Below are positions 8,444-16,705 of a stretch of DNA of 64,000 nucleotides, in pieces. Every line of letters starts with the position of its first letter. Position 1 is the first letter of the stretch. Source of the stretch: Holdemanella hominis (lineage in GTDB: Bacteria > Bacillota_I > Bacilli_A > Erysipelotrichales > Erysipelotrichaceae); assembly GCF_014306155.1 (NCBI RefSeq), contig NZ_JACRWH010000005.1, forward strand, positions 1-64,000, written 5' to 3'. The notes below the pieces were generated by a model. The model searched no databases, was not told the origin of the DNA, and worked only from the letters and a program-made list of their open reading frames with translations. A program made the position numbers and the translations under genes.

Positions 8444-9263
8444 CCATTTCCTCCTTAAAAACATTCTCCTCAATAAAACGACCCACTGCACTTTCATCAT
8501 TTGTATAAGGACTTACAAATGCACTGCATTCTTTAACATCCTGTGAGCCATTTTTCATACATACACCCATACCGACTTTTTCAAGCATTTCCCTATCATT
8601 TTGTTCATCCCCAAAAGCCACACAGTTTTCAAGTTTGACCCCAAAATGCTTAGCTACCTTTTCAATCCCATATCCTTTATTGATTCTAGGATCTACATAT
8701 TCGAATAAGTTATCTGCTGTTAAGAAACCGACACAAGCCTCATTCTTATATTGTTTAGCACGTTCTAAGACAATCGGCATATAATCTTTATCACAATGTA
8801 TAATCAGTTTGTTGCATGTATTATTTTCTAGATATGGTTCAAGATCAATTTCGATTTCTGTTTCACCAAAAATTCGTGCATGTTCCTGCGTTTCAATACT
8901 TGTACGATTTGTATAACGTGTGGCACCTTCCAAGATCCAAAAATCAACGTCTAAATCTTCAAAAAAATGAATCACATCTAAAACGACTTCACCATCAAGA
9001 ACATGATATTCTTCTTTAGTACGTTGTCTTAAATCATATACAACGCCACCATTCATTCCCATGATAAAACTAACACTATCTTCAATTCTCCATTTTTTCA
9101 ACATAGCACGAACCGTCTCTACTGGACGTCCAGATGCGATGCCAAATAAAATTCCATGATTTTTCAATTTTGATACTGCTTCACGATTTAAATCTGATAC
9201 TTGCTTTTTTGAATTCAAAAATGTACCATCTAAATCCGTCGCAATCAAAGTTACTGGTTCCAT
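8430..9263 (-). CDS. HAD-superfamily (Cof-type, IIB) phosphatase
   Basis: A 277-residue soluble HAD hydrolase with motif I TDLDGTFLNS (catalytic Asp pair near residues 10-12), a C2B cap, and motif IV FGDEQNDREML near residue 216. Cof-type enzymes dephosphorylate sugar phosphates, flavin or pyridoxal phosphates; the substrate here is not evident. It lies four bases after the M18 aminopeptidase gene and overlaps thyA, so it is part of the murI-folA operon. Confidence 0.9.
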   Translation of the reverse strand: MEPVTLIATDLDGTFLNSKKQVSDLNREAVSKLKNHGILFGIASGRPVETVRAMLKKWRIEDSVSFIMGMNGGVVYDLRQRTKEEYHVLDGEVVLDVIHFFEDLDVDFWILEGATRYTNRTSIETQEHARIFGETEIEIDLEPYLENNTCNKLIIHCDKDYMPIVLERAKQYKNEACVGFLTADNLFEYVDPRINKGYGIEKVAKHFGVKLENCVAFGDEQNDREMLEKVGMGVCMKNGSQDVKECSAFVSPYTNDESAVGRFIEENVFKEEMDVIL

Positions 9264-9266
9264 AAA

Positions 9267-10646
9267 TTATCCTTCGTATGTTAAGAATGCTGCATATCCT
9301 TTTTTTGCTTCATAGATATCAGCTTTACTTGCCAATTCAAAAGGTGCATGCATATTATGTAAAGCTACACCACAGTCAATTACCTGCATTCCATAATTAG
9401 CCAAAATATAAGCGATTGTTCCTCCACCGCCTTGGTCTACTTTTCCAAGTTCACTTGTTTGCCAAGCTACATTGTGATCATCCATAATACGACGAATCAA
9501 TGCGATATATTCTGCATTCGCATCGTTACATCCACTCTTTCCACGAGCTCCTGTATATTTATTGAATACGATACCTTTACCAAATTCGGCTTGATTTCTT
9601 GGACTTGATGCCGAAGCGTAAATTGGATCATGTGCAGCACTTACATCACTTGACAACATAATTGAATTCATCATTGCACGTTTCACGCTTAATGCAGAAT
9701 AATCACCCATACAATCCATAACTTCTGCAACAAAGTTTTCAAAGAACATAGAGTGCATACCTGTAGCACCTTGAGATCCGACTTCTTCTTTATCAACTAA
9801 CAAACAAACAGCTGTACGTTTTACATTTTCTGCTTCTAATTGAGCCATCAAACTTGTATACGCACAAATACGATCATCATGTCCATAACCTAATACCATA
9901 CTTGAATCGAATCCACAGCTTCTAGCACGTCCTGCAGGAACAACCTCTAACTCAGCAGAAACAAAGTCTTCTTCTTCAAAGCCATAAGTTGATTTTAAAA
10001 TTTTAGCAACATTAGCCTTTACTGCATCTTTCTCTTCATTTTCTAACGGAATAGATCCAACAGTTACATTTAAATCTTCACCAGCAATCACTTCATTTGC
10101 CTTTTTCTGTAATTGATCTGCACTTAAGTGAATCAATAAATCACTAATCACAAATACTGGATCACTTTCTTTATCTCCAATCGCTACATCTACAGTTGTT
10201 CCATCTTTCAAACAAACAACACCATGAATTGCCAAAGGCAAAGTCACCCATTGATACTTTTTAACACCACCATAATAGTGTGTATCCAAATAAGCAATGT
10301 TTCCATCTTCATACAATGGATTTTGTTTAAGATCCAAACGAGGACTGTCAATATGAGCACCTAAAATGTTCATACCTTTTTCCAATGGATTTGAACCAAT
10401 GTGCATTAATGCAATCGACTTGTTCATCATATTTACATACACTTTGTCCTGTGCTTTTAAAATCTCTTTATTTTCGATAACCTCTTTGATATCACGATAT
10501 CCATAAGATTTCGCTAATGCGATCGCATTTTTTACACAAGCTCTTTCCGTTTTAGAATCAGATAAGAAATCAATATATCCATCACTAAATTTCATTACAT
10601 CATTAAATTCTTCTTTTGAATATTTATTCCAAACTACTTCACTCAT
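9267..10646 (-). CDS. M18-family aminopeptidase
   Basis: A 459-residue cytosolic zinc aminopeptidase of the M18 (aspartyl/aminopeptidase I) family. The metal-binding and catalytic motifs are LGAHIDSPRLDL, DKEEVGSQGATGMHS, LSSDVSAAHDP and ALHNMHAPFELAS. Length matches clostridial M18 enzymes. It removes N-terminal residues from peptides during turnover. Its ATG overlaps the murI stop by four bases (ATGA), so it is translationally coupled. Confidence 0.94.
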   Translation of the reverse strand: MSEVVWNKYSKEEFNDVMKFSDGYIDFLSDSKTERACVKNAIALAKSYGYRDIKEVIENKEILKAQDKVYVNMMNKSIALMHIGSNPLEKGMNILGAHIDSPRLDLKQNPLYEDGNIAYLDTHYYGGVKKYQWVTLPLAIHGVVCLKDGTTVDVAIGDKESDPVFVISDLLIHLSADQLQKKANEVIAGEDLNVTVGSIPLENEEKDAVKANVAKILKSTYGFEEEDFVSAELEVVPAGRARSCGFDSSMVLGYGHDDRICAYTSLMAQLEAENVKRTAVCLLVDKEEVGSQGATGMHSMFFENFVAEVMDCMGDYSALSVKRAMMNSIMLSSDVSAAHDPIYASASSPRNQAEFGKGIVFNKYTGARGKSGCNDANAEYIALIRRIMDDHNVAWQTSELGKVDQGGGGTIAYILANYGMQVIDCGVALHNMHAPFELASKADIYEAKKGYAAFLTYEG

Positions 10647-11419
10647 AACTCTACCTCCAATTTTTTAAATAAGCATTTTGACAATTCAATTTTTGAATCC
10701 ATTGTATTCATCCATGTAATTTGTCCTTCTTCACAACTTGTATTCAACAAACCTTTTTGTTCCAACAAATCTTTTGTATGTAAAGTCGTACCCACGCTTC
10801 CTTCAATAATATGAACATTTGGACAAAGCTTTTCCAAATATTTCGTGTAAAAAGGAAAATGCGTACACCCTAATACAATGCTATCTAGATTTTTATAGTC
10901 ACTAGCTGCTAAATACTCTTTCAAACAAGACTCTACAAGATATGCATCATCAAGTTTATTGTCTTCAACCATTCTTACAAGTTCTGGACAAGGCACCTTT
11001 ATAATATGATGCTCACCTTTAAATCGATTCATCAAATTCGCAAACTTCTTTTCTGACAAAGTAAGTTGGGTTGCCCATACCGCAATACGTTGATGTTCAC
11101 CTCGATCGCATGCCACCTTTAATGCCGGTTCCATACCAATAATATCCACATCATACTTTTCTCTTAGAAGCTTAACACAAGCACTCGTTGCCGTATTGCA
11201 CGCAATGACGATTGCCTTAACATCATGACATATCAATTCATCACATATCGCAACGCAACGCTTTGTGATTTCTTCTTTTGTCTTTGTCCCATAAGGATTA
11301 TATTTACCATCTCCCAAATAGATCAGATTTTCATTAGGAAGTAAACTATGCATCGTATGTAAAACACTAATTCCACCTAATCCCGAATCAAAAACACCTA
11401 TTGGACTTTTTGAATTCAT
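10643..11419 (-). CDS. murI: Glutamate racemase
   Basis: MurI converts L-glutamate to D-glutamate for peptidoglycan. I chose the ATG at 11419 (MNSKSPIGVFDSGLGG, 258 residues) because AAAGGAGC lies just upstream; an earlier in-frame ATG at 11455 has no such site. Both catalytic cysteines are present in IACNTATSA and LGCTHFPFY, with Asp in FDSGLGG. It is the first gene of a five-gene operon with its own promoter at 11447-11475. Confidence 0.95.
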   Translation of the reverse strand: MNSKSPIGVFDSGLGGISVLHTMHSLLPNENLIYLGDGKYNPYGTKTKEEITKRCVAICDELICHDVKAIVIACNTATSACVKLLREKYDVDIIGMEPALKVACDRGEHQRIAVWATQLTLSEKKFANLMNRFKGEHHIIKVPCPELVRMVEDNKLDDAYLVESCLKEYLAASDYKNLDSIVLGCTHFPFYTKYLEKLCPNVHIIEGSVGTTLHTKDLLEQKGLLNTSCEEGQITWMNTMDSKIELSKCLFKKLEVEL

Positions 11420-11446
11420 ACAAAACGCTCCTTTTCCATCTTTATA

Positions 11447-11475
11447 ATTATACAACGTATAAAGAAAACATCCAA
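11447..11475 (-). promoter_or_regulatory. murI operon promoter
   Basis: On the minus strand TTGGAT (11475-11470) and TATAAT (11452-11447) are separated by 17 bases. The -35 box lies in the downstream arm of the preceding gene's terminator. Confidence 0.65.
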
Positions 11476-11492
11476 GTCCTCAAACTTGGATG
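11462..11492 (-). terminator. Terminator of the 127-residue hypothetical gene
   Basis: On the minus strand CATCCAAG (11492-11485) pairs with CTTGGATG (11476-11469) around an 8-base loop, followed by TTTTCTTT. It separates the hypothetical gene from murI. Confidence 0.8.
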
Positions 11493-11494
11493 CA

Positions 11495-11878
11495 TTAATG
11501 ACTCATACGCTTTTTCATTTCGACTAATATTTCTAACAATTCTTTTTTTCCAATCCCATTATGTATCAGACTGTCCGGATGCACTCTATCATTATGAAAT
11601 AATTGAATCAATGATGCTTGAAGCTCTTTAAATGACATAGATTGATATTCTTTATCTACCAGATACGCCTCATAATCTTTCATATCTACTAAATTTGTTG
11701 CATAAAAAGAAAGCACCATTTCCATCAATAATGACTGCACCTTCTCATGATCTTCTTCTAAATCTGAATTAGCCCAACAAATATCTTCGTCTGTTAAATC
11801 GCTTAATTTTTCGATGTATGTTTGAATAAACGAAGCATCATCCATTTTTTCTTTCGCAAAATAATTTGAAATCTTCAT
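11495..11878 (-). CDS. Acidic hypothetical protein
   Basis: I do not recognise this 127-residue protein. It is acidic, soluble and predicted helical, with no signal peptide, membrane segment or metal motif. Its features are a Met-rich central helix (LLMEMVLSFYATNLVD) and a basic C-terminus (EMKKRMSH). GGAGGG sits directly after a terminator T-tract, nine bases before the ATG, so expression should depend on read-through of the structured RNA upstream. It is monocistronic. Function unknown. Confidence 0.7.
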   Translation of the reverse strand: MKISNYFAKEKMDDASFIQTYIEKLSDLTDEDICWANSDLEEDHEKVQSLLMEMVLSFYATNLVDMKDYEAYLVDKEYQSMSFKELQASLIQLFHNDRVHPDSLIHNGIGKKELLEILVEMKKRMSH

Positions 11879-11887
11879 ATACCCTCC

Positions 11888-12124
11888 AAAAAAAAGAGGT
11901 TTAAGGCTTTCATCACTTCCTTAAACCGCTTTTCGCAATATTTATATCCTCATATAAATATTACAATGAATTTTGTTTGTATCCATTATATTATTATGCT
12001 CTTCTGAACAAACAAAATTCTGTATAGATAAAACCACCACATTTTATCTATACCCTCTAATCCACTTTTCCTTCGCAGAGTTTACCACGCTCTGCATGTC
12101 CCTTTGGCAGCTCATCACACTGCC
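11888..12124 (-). ncRNA. Candidate structured RNA / attenuator leader (~237 nt)
   Basis: Read on the minus strand, five hairpins precede a terminator. They are GGCAG/CTGCC (12124-12106, loop TGTGATGAG), GCAGAG/CTCTGC (12095-12075, loop CGTGGTAAA), a 12-bp stem (12053-12022), a 13-bp stem with 27-nt loop (12020-11968) and an 11-bp stem (11962-11937). The terminator is GGTTTAAGG/CCTTAAACC (11927-11898) with an eight-base T-tract (11895-11888). A good promoter ends seven bases before the first hairpin. The protein gene at 11878 starts right after the T-tract, so this may be a riboswitch-like leader or a free small RNA. It does not match 6S, RNase P, SRP or tmRNA as far as I can tell. Confidence 0.6.
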
Positions 12125-12130
12125 ACTTAA

Positions 12131-12159
12131 ATAATAGCATATATAAAAAGGGTAAGCAA
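12131..12159 (-). promoter_or_regulatory. Promoter of the structured RNA
   Basis: On the minus strand TTGCTT (12159-12154), a 17-base spacer, and an extended -10 TGCTATTAT (12139-12131). The -35 box is embedded in the stem of the his-operon terminator. The start falls near 12124. Confidence 0.65.
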
Positions 12160-12167
12160 GCTTACCC
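12145..12167 (-). terminator. his operon terminator
   Basis: On the minus strand GGGTAAGC (12167-12160) pairs with GCTTACCC (12157-12150) around two bases, followed by TTTTT (12149-12145). It closes the histidine operon about 75 bases after the NUDIX stop. The 12168-12242 stretch in between holds a weak CTATGAC/GTCATAG repeat and no gene. Confidence 0.85.
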
Positions 12168-12242
12168 ATTTGTCAGTCTATGACCTATAAAGGAAGTAGT
12201 CGGTAGTGTTTCAGTCATAGAACTTACATATATATTTTAGTC

Positions 12243-12749
12243 CTATTTTTTCTGTTGTAAAGCCTTCATAATTCTTTCAAAATGTAAAAATTCATCTTCG
12301 TTATTCATCGCAACCAATTCATCTAGACTCACACACCTACAATCAATACTTTCACGAGTGTTTAAGGTTACATCACTTAATTGGAAATCAAACTTAAAAT
12401 GATAAATATCTACAAAATAATTATCATGTCTTTTTTTATCTTCATTAAAGTATGAATATACAACATGACCATTTATGACATCAAGCCCTGTTTCTTCTTT
12501 TACTTCACGCTTGATCGCATCTAAGCTTGACTCTTTACTCTTAGCCCCACCACCAGGCATTTCCCAGCCTCCAGCAGCCCATTTTTTATCCAACGCCCTT
12601 TGTGTAACCAAATATTTTCCTTCTTCATTTTCTAAGATAGCCAAAACATACATCATGAATTCTCCAGGTTGAAATAAATATGTATTACGATCTACAACAC
12701 GATTTAAAAGCTTTCGATTTCTATCATATAAATCAACGAATTCACTCAT
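12243..12749 (-). CDS. NUDIX hydrolase at the end of the his operon
   Basis: A 168-residue NUDIX protein with a complete Nudix box (GGAKSKESSLDAIKREVKEE then TGL, about residues 67-89), so it should cleave a nucleoside-diphosphate-linked bond with Mg2+. The N-terminal segment MSEFVDLYDRNRKLLNR resembles IDI-like NUDIX enzymes. Its start overlaps hisI by eight bases, which implies co-translation with histidine enzymes. It occupies the slot that hisE (phosphoribosyl-ATP pyrophosphatase) fills in related operons, and no hisE is seen here. That it hydrolyses PR-ATP is inference. A house-cleaning role is the alternative. Confidence 0.9.
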   Translation of the reverse strand: MSEFVDLYDRNRKLLNRVVDRNTYLFQPGEFMMYVLAILENEEGKYLVTQRALDKKWAAGGWEMPGGGAKSKESSLDAIKREVKEETGLDVINGHVVYSYFNEDKKRHDNYFVDIYHFKFDFQLSDVTLNTRESIDCRCVSLDELVAMNNEDEFLHFERIMKALQQKK

Positions 12750-13074
12750 CTACACAATCTCCATTTTCATCTCTATAAAAACAAGAATAATGTCCCGTAT
12801 GACAAGCCACACCAGCTTGTTTGACTTCTAATAAAATTGTATCTTGATCGCAATCAATGCGAATTGCCTGTACATGTTGATAATGTCCACTTGTTTCACC
12901 TTTGACCCACAAGCTTTGTCTTGAACGAGAATAATACGTTGCCAATTTTGTCTCTCTTGTTTTTTTGTAAGATTCTTCATTCATATATGCCAACATCAAT
13001 ACTTTTTTTGTATCTACATCCTGCACAATACAAGGAATTAAGCCATTTTGTTTCTCAAAATCCAATCGCATCAT
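12742..13074 (-). CDS. hisI: Phosphoribosyl-AMP cyclohydrolase
   Basis: A 110-residue HisI-only protein that opens the adenine ring of PR-AMP, the third step of histidine synthesis. Diagnostic segments are MLAYMNEESY, YYSRSRQSLWVKGE, the metal-site DCDQD, and GVACHTGHYSC with the zinc cysteines and catalytic histidine. It is not fused to a HisE domain, unlike the bifunctional HisIE of many bacteria. It overlaps hisF by four bases and the NUDIX gene by eight. Confidence 0.95.
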   Translation of the reverse strand: MMRLDFEKQNGLIPCIVQDVDTKKVLMLAYMNEESYKKTRETKLATYYSRSRQSLWVKGETSGHYQHVQAIRIDCDQDTILLEVKQAGVACHTGHYSCFYRDENGDCVDE

Positions 13075-13826
13075 ATACGAACTGCCACTCCTTTTTCTTT
13101 TAAATACTTTTTCACATTTTGAACATTCGATTCTTCATAATGAAAAATACTAGCTGCTAAAGCCGCATCGCTGACTTTTAACGCATCCACAAAGTCATCC
13201 ATCTTTCCACATCCACCAGACGCAATCACAGGCACTTGAACCACTTTAGATACAGCTTCATACAAGGCTAAATCAAAACCATCCTTAGTGCCATCCGCAT
13301 CCATGCTCGTTAACAAGATTTCTCCAGCTCCTAAAGATACACCTTTTAAAATCCATTCAATACAATCTATACCCGTATCTTTTCTGCCACCTTCAATGTA
13401 TACGTTCCAACCCGAACCATCTTTTCTTCGCTTAGCATCCACCGCAAGCACAATACATTGGTTTCCAAAACGTTTACTTGCCTCTTTAATTAAGTCCGGA
13501 TTACGAATTGCAGCACTATTTAAGCTTACTTTATCGGCTCCTGCCATCAACATGGCACGAACATCTTCAATCGTTGAAATGCCTCCTCCAACCGTAAAAG
13601 GAATATAGATTTCTTTTGCAACCTTCTTTACAATATCAACCATAGTTTTTCTTTTTTCTACTGTGGCACTAATATCCAAAAAAACCAATTCGTCAGCACC
13701 ACCTAAATAATATTTCTTTGCCAGAGATACAGGATCTCCCACTTCTTTTAAACCCAAAAAATGGATTCCCTTCACAACATTCCCATCTTTTACATCTAGA
13801 CAAGGTATAATTCTTTTTGTCAACAT
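13071..13826 (-). CDS. hisF: Imidazole glycerol phosphate synthase, cyclase subunit
   Basis: A 251-residue TIM barrel that, with HisH, makes imidazole glycerol phosphate and AICAR from PRFAR and ammonia. Motifs are IIPCLDVKDGNVVKG at the N-terminus (catalytic Asp11), GGADELVFLDI, FTVGGGI, a phosphate-binding GGCGKMDDF and the second catalytic Asp in LLTSMDADGTKDG. It overlaps hisA upstream and hisI downstream by a few bases. Confidence 0.97.
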   Translation of the reverse strand: MLTKRIIPCLDVKDGNVVKGIHFLGLKEVGDPVSLAKKYYLGGADELVFLDISATVEKRKTMVDIVKKVAKEIYIPFTVGGGISTIEDVRAMLMAGADKVSLNSAAIRNPDLIKEASKRFGNQCIVLAVDAKRRKDGSGWNVYIEGGRKDTGIDCIEWILKGVSLGAGEILLTSMDADGTKDGFDLALYEAVSKVVQVPVIASGGCGKMDDFVDALKVSDAALAASIFHYEESNVQNVKKYLKEKGVAVRI

Positions 13827-14530
13827 ATGCTTAACGCCTCTTTCAAATCTAACGTCTTTTCATAAATGGCCTTACCCGTAATTACACCATACAACCCTAA
13901 TTCTTTACATATTTGGACATGTGATAAATCACGAACACCGCCAGATGCGATTAAGTTACATGATACATGATTTTTAAGTGCTTTTAACATCTCAAAGTTA
14001 GGTCCTTGTAAAGTTCCATCCTTTGAAATGTCTGTACAAATCAATGTCTTTACCCCAATCTCTTCCATTCTTTTTGCAAAATCCAAATAATATTCTTTGC
14101 TCGTTTCCAACCAGCCTGACGTACATACATATCCGTCTTTACAATCAAGTCCAACCGCAATCTTAGAACCATATTTTGAAACCGCATCTTTTAATAAACC
14201 TATATCTTGAATTGCTGAAGTTCCTAAAATAACTCTTGAAACACCATTTTCTATATAAAAATCTATAGCAGACATCGTACGAATGCCTCCACCCACTTCA
14301 ATGGGTATATCACATGTCTTCACAATTTCACAAATCAAATCTTCATTAACTCGACTTCCTTCTTTTGCCCCATTTAAATCCACAACATGTAAATAGCGAA
14401 CATTTGCCGCTTCAAAATTTTTAGCACAAACAAGTACATCATCCGCCACACATTTGGATTGGCCATAATCACCTTGGTACAAACGAACAGGTTTTCCATC
14501 TAATATATCTATTGCAGGTAATACAATCAT
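13820..14530 (-). CDS. hisA: ProFAR isomerase
   Basis: A 236-residue (beta/alpha)8 isomerase acting on ProFAR, the fourth histidine step. It has LPAIDILDGKPVRL (catalytic Asp8), HVVDLNGAKEG, EVGGGIRT and the second catalytic Asp in ICTDISKDGTLQGPN, plus IASGGVRD for phosphate. It abuts hisH with no spacer and overlaps hisF by seven bases, so translation is coupled. Confidence 0.97.
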   Translation of the reverse strand: MIVLPAIDILDGKPVRLYQGDYGQSKCVADDVLVCAKNFEAANVRYLHVVDLNGAKEGSRVNEDLICEIVKTCDIPIEVGGGIRTMSAIDFYIENGVSRVILGTSAIQDIGLLKDAVSKYGSKIAVGLDCKDGYVCTSGWLETSKEYYLDFAKRMEEIGVKTLICTDISKDGTLQGPNFEMLKALKNHVSCNLIASGGVRDLSHVQICKELGLYGVITGKAIYEKTLDLKEALSIC

Positions 14531-15130
14531 TTAGAACTCCTTTCCAAAATATTCCAATATTTTTAATCCATCTTCTCCACTTTTTTCAGGATGAAACTGA
14601 CATCCCATAATATGATCATGCATCACAAGACCTGGTATTTTCATACTTCCATACATGGAATATCCAATTAAGTCTTGATCATCCATATCTTTGGCATAAT
14701 ATGAATGGACATAATACACATACGTATTTTCTTTAAATATTGCCTGAGGATGATTACTTTCCAATACGTTCCAACCGATTTGGGGAATTTTTACACTTGG
14801 ATCTTCCATATGACAAACATGACCTTTTAAAAAGCCAAAACCATCGCATAAGCCATTTTCTTCACTCGTTTCAAACAAAGCCTGCATACCAAGACAAATC
14901 CCCAATAGCGCAACATCTTTATTTACTTGTTGAACAATAAAATCATAGAGCCCCATAGAATGGAGTGTGTGCATGCAGTCTTGAAAAGCTCCAACTCCTG
15001 GTAAAATCAATTTATCGCATTTAGATAAAATAGAAACATCTTTTGAAACAACACTATCTAAGCCTAAATAGTCACAAGCATTTTTTACGCTGTATAAATT
15101 GGACATGCCATAATCAATAATTCCAATCAT
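14531..15130 (-). CDS. hisH: Imidazole glycerol phosphate synthase, glutaminase subunit
   Basis: A 199-residue class I glutamine amidotransferase that supplies ammonia to HisF. The catalytic triad is visible: Cys in LLGICLGMQALFE and His/Glu in GCQFHPEKSGEDG. The start IGIIDYGMSNLYSVKNA is typical of HisH. It overlaps hisB by four bases. Confidence 0.96.
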   Translation of the reverse strand: MIGIIDYGMSNLYSVKNACDYLGLDSVVSKDVSILSKCDKLILPGVGAFQDCMHTLHSMGLYDFIVQQVNKDVALLGICLGMQALFETSEENGLCDGFGFLKGHVCHMEDPSVKIPQIGWNVLESNHPQAIFKENTYVYYVHSYYAKDMDDQDLIGYSMYGSMKIPGLVMHDHIMGCQFHPEKSGEDGLKILEYFGKEF

Positions 15131-15714
15131 TCGATTACTCCTTTAGAACTAGGAATACGATCCGATTCTATTTTTATAGCTTGTTTCAAGGCACGGCCAA
15201 ATGCTTTAAATATAGCCTCTACTTTATGATGATCATTCTTTCCATAGTACACATTGATATGTAACGTTACCCCAGCTGCCACACAAAAGGCTCTAAAAAA
15301 TTCTTCAACCATTTCACAAGACATCGTTCCAATGTTTTCTCGTATCAATTCGCAATTAAAAACCAAATAAGGACGTCCACTAATATCTAATGTGACATTA
15401 CATAAAACTTCATCCATAGGAAGATTCACACTTCCATAGCGGGCAATTCCTTTTTTATCCTCTAAAGCTTCTAAAAATAATTTTCCTAATAAAATTCCAC
15501 AATCTTCTATTGTATGATGATCACACACTTCAAGATCGCCATCCGCTTTTACAACTAAATCAAAATTCGAGTGAAACGCAAACAATGTCAACATATGATC
15601 AAAAAAACCAATTCCTGTACCAATGTCGCTATTTCCATTTCCATCTAAGTTGATCTTTTCATATATTTTTGTTTCTTTTGTATCCCTGTTTTTTTCAGCT
15701 ATTCTCATACTCAA
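15127..15714 (-). CDS. hisB: Imidazoleglycerol-phosphate dehydratase
   Basis: A 195-residue monofunctional dehydratase. The manganese-binding repeats are FFDHMLTLFAFH and DHHTIED in the first half and KNDHHKVEAIFKAFGRAL in the second. It lacks the N-terminal histidinol-phosphatase domain of the E. coli type, so that activity must come from another gene. It overlaps hisC by 20 bases. Confidence 0.97.
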   Translation of the reverse strand: MSMRIAEKNRDTKETKIYEKINLDGNGNSDIGTGIGFFDHMLTLFAFHSNFDLVVKADGDLEVCDHHTIEDCGILLGKLFLEALEDKKGIARYGSVNLPMDEVLCNVTLDISGRPYLVFNCELIRENIGTMSCEMVEEFFRAFCVAAGVTLHINVYYGKNDHHKVEAIFKAFGRALKQAIKIESDRIPSSKGVIE

Positions 15715-16705
15715 ATCTCCTTAGAACATCTAATACCATTTCATTTTCTTCGTTTGTCCCAATCGTTATACGAAAACTAGTATCCGCATAATTTCGAATT
15801 GTGATGTTCTTTTCTTTAAACATATCCATTAAAATATCTTTTTTATCTGTTCTTCCATACAAGAAATTCGCATTTGAAGGATAGAAACTAATTGTTTTAT
15901 AATCCTTCACTTCTCGGTATATTCTTTCTCTTTTTGAAATAATAGCCGCAATATTCGCTTTATATGCATCGGCATGTCTTAATACAACACTTGCTATCGT
16001 TTGAGTGACACTACTTAGTGCATAAGGAATAAAAAGTGGAGCTAATTTTTCAACTTGTGAAGAAATCATAAACCCACAACGAATTCCTGCAAGTCCATAC
16101 GCCTTGGATAGAGTTCGACAAACAAAAACCATTGGATATGTTTTTAATAAATCAATGGCACTTTCATTACCAAACTCCATATAGGCTTCATCAAAAATGA
16201 CTGGGATATTCGAAAAGGCTTCGCAAATTTGAATCATTTCTAATTTCGAAATCGCATGTCCCGTCGGATTATTTGGATTTGAGAATAAGATCATATCCAC
16301 TTTTTTATCTTTCCCATTTGAAATAAATGCATCGACATCAAAGGATCCATCTAAAGCTGTTTCAAATTTTTCAATTTTTGCATGATTCAATTCTACATAA
16401 TAGTCATACATCGAAAAATCAGGTGCTAATGTATACAGTGTTTTATTTCCTTGTACATAATACTGAATCAAAAATCCCAACATTTGATCCGATCCATTTC
16501 CCGATAAGATCCATGAGGATGGAACATTCATAATATTGGCATATAAATCATGTAATTCATGACAAGTTGTATCTGGATATCGATTGAGTGCAAGGTTTGA
16601 AATCGCATCTAAAATTTCTTGTTTGACATTATCATCTACGTTTTGACTTGCCTCATTGGCATTCAATAGAATTCCTGTTTGTGTATGTGTTTGATAACCC
16701 TTCAT
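15695..16705 (-). CDS. hisC: Histidinol-phosphate aminotransferase
   Basis: A 336-residue class I/II PLP aminotransferase. Visible features are the LSGNGSDQML cofactor loop, ILFSNPNNPTGH, FDEAYMEFG, and the Schiff-base lysine in CRTLSKAYGLAGIRCGF. It transfers the amino group to imidazole acetol phosphate. Its start shares one base with the hisD stop. Confidence 0.95.
   Translation of the reverse strand: MKGYQTHTQTGILLNANEASQNVDDNVKQEILDAISNLALNRYPDTTCHELHDLYANIMNVPSSWILSGNGSDQMLGFLIQYYVQGNKTLYTLAPDFSMYDYYVELNHAKIEKFETALDGSFDVDAFISNGKDKKVDMILFSNPNNPTGHAISKLEMIQICEAFSNIPVIFDEAYMEFGNESAIDLLKTYPMVFVCRTLSKAYGLAGIRCGFMISSQVEKLAPLFIPYALSSVTQTIASVVLRHADAYKANIAAIISKRERIYREVKDYKTISFYPSNANFLYGRTDKKDILMDMFKEKNITIRNYADTSFRITIGTNEENEMVLDVLRRFEYENS

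Noticed and set aside
11888..12124. 6S, RNase P, SRP or tmRNA gene
   Set aside because: No closed rod (6S), no P4 conserved core (RNase P), no SRP tetraloop motif and no tRNA-like ends with a peptide tag (tmRNA).
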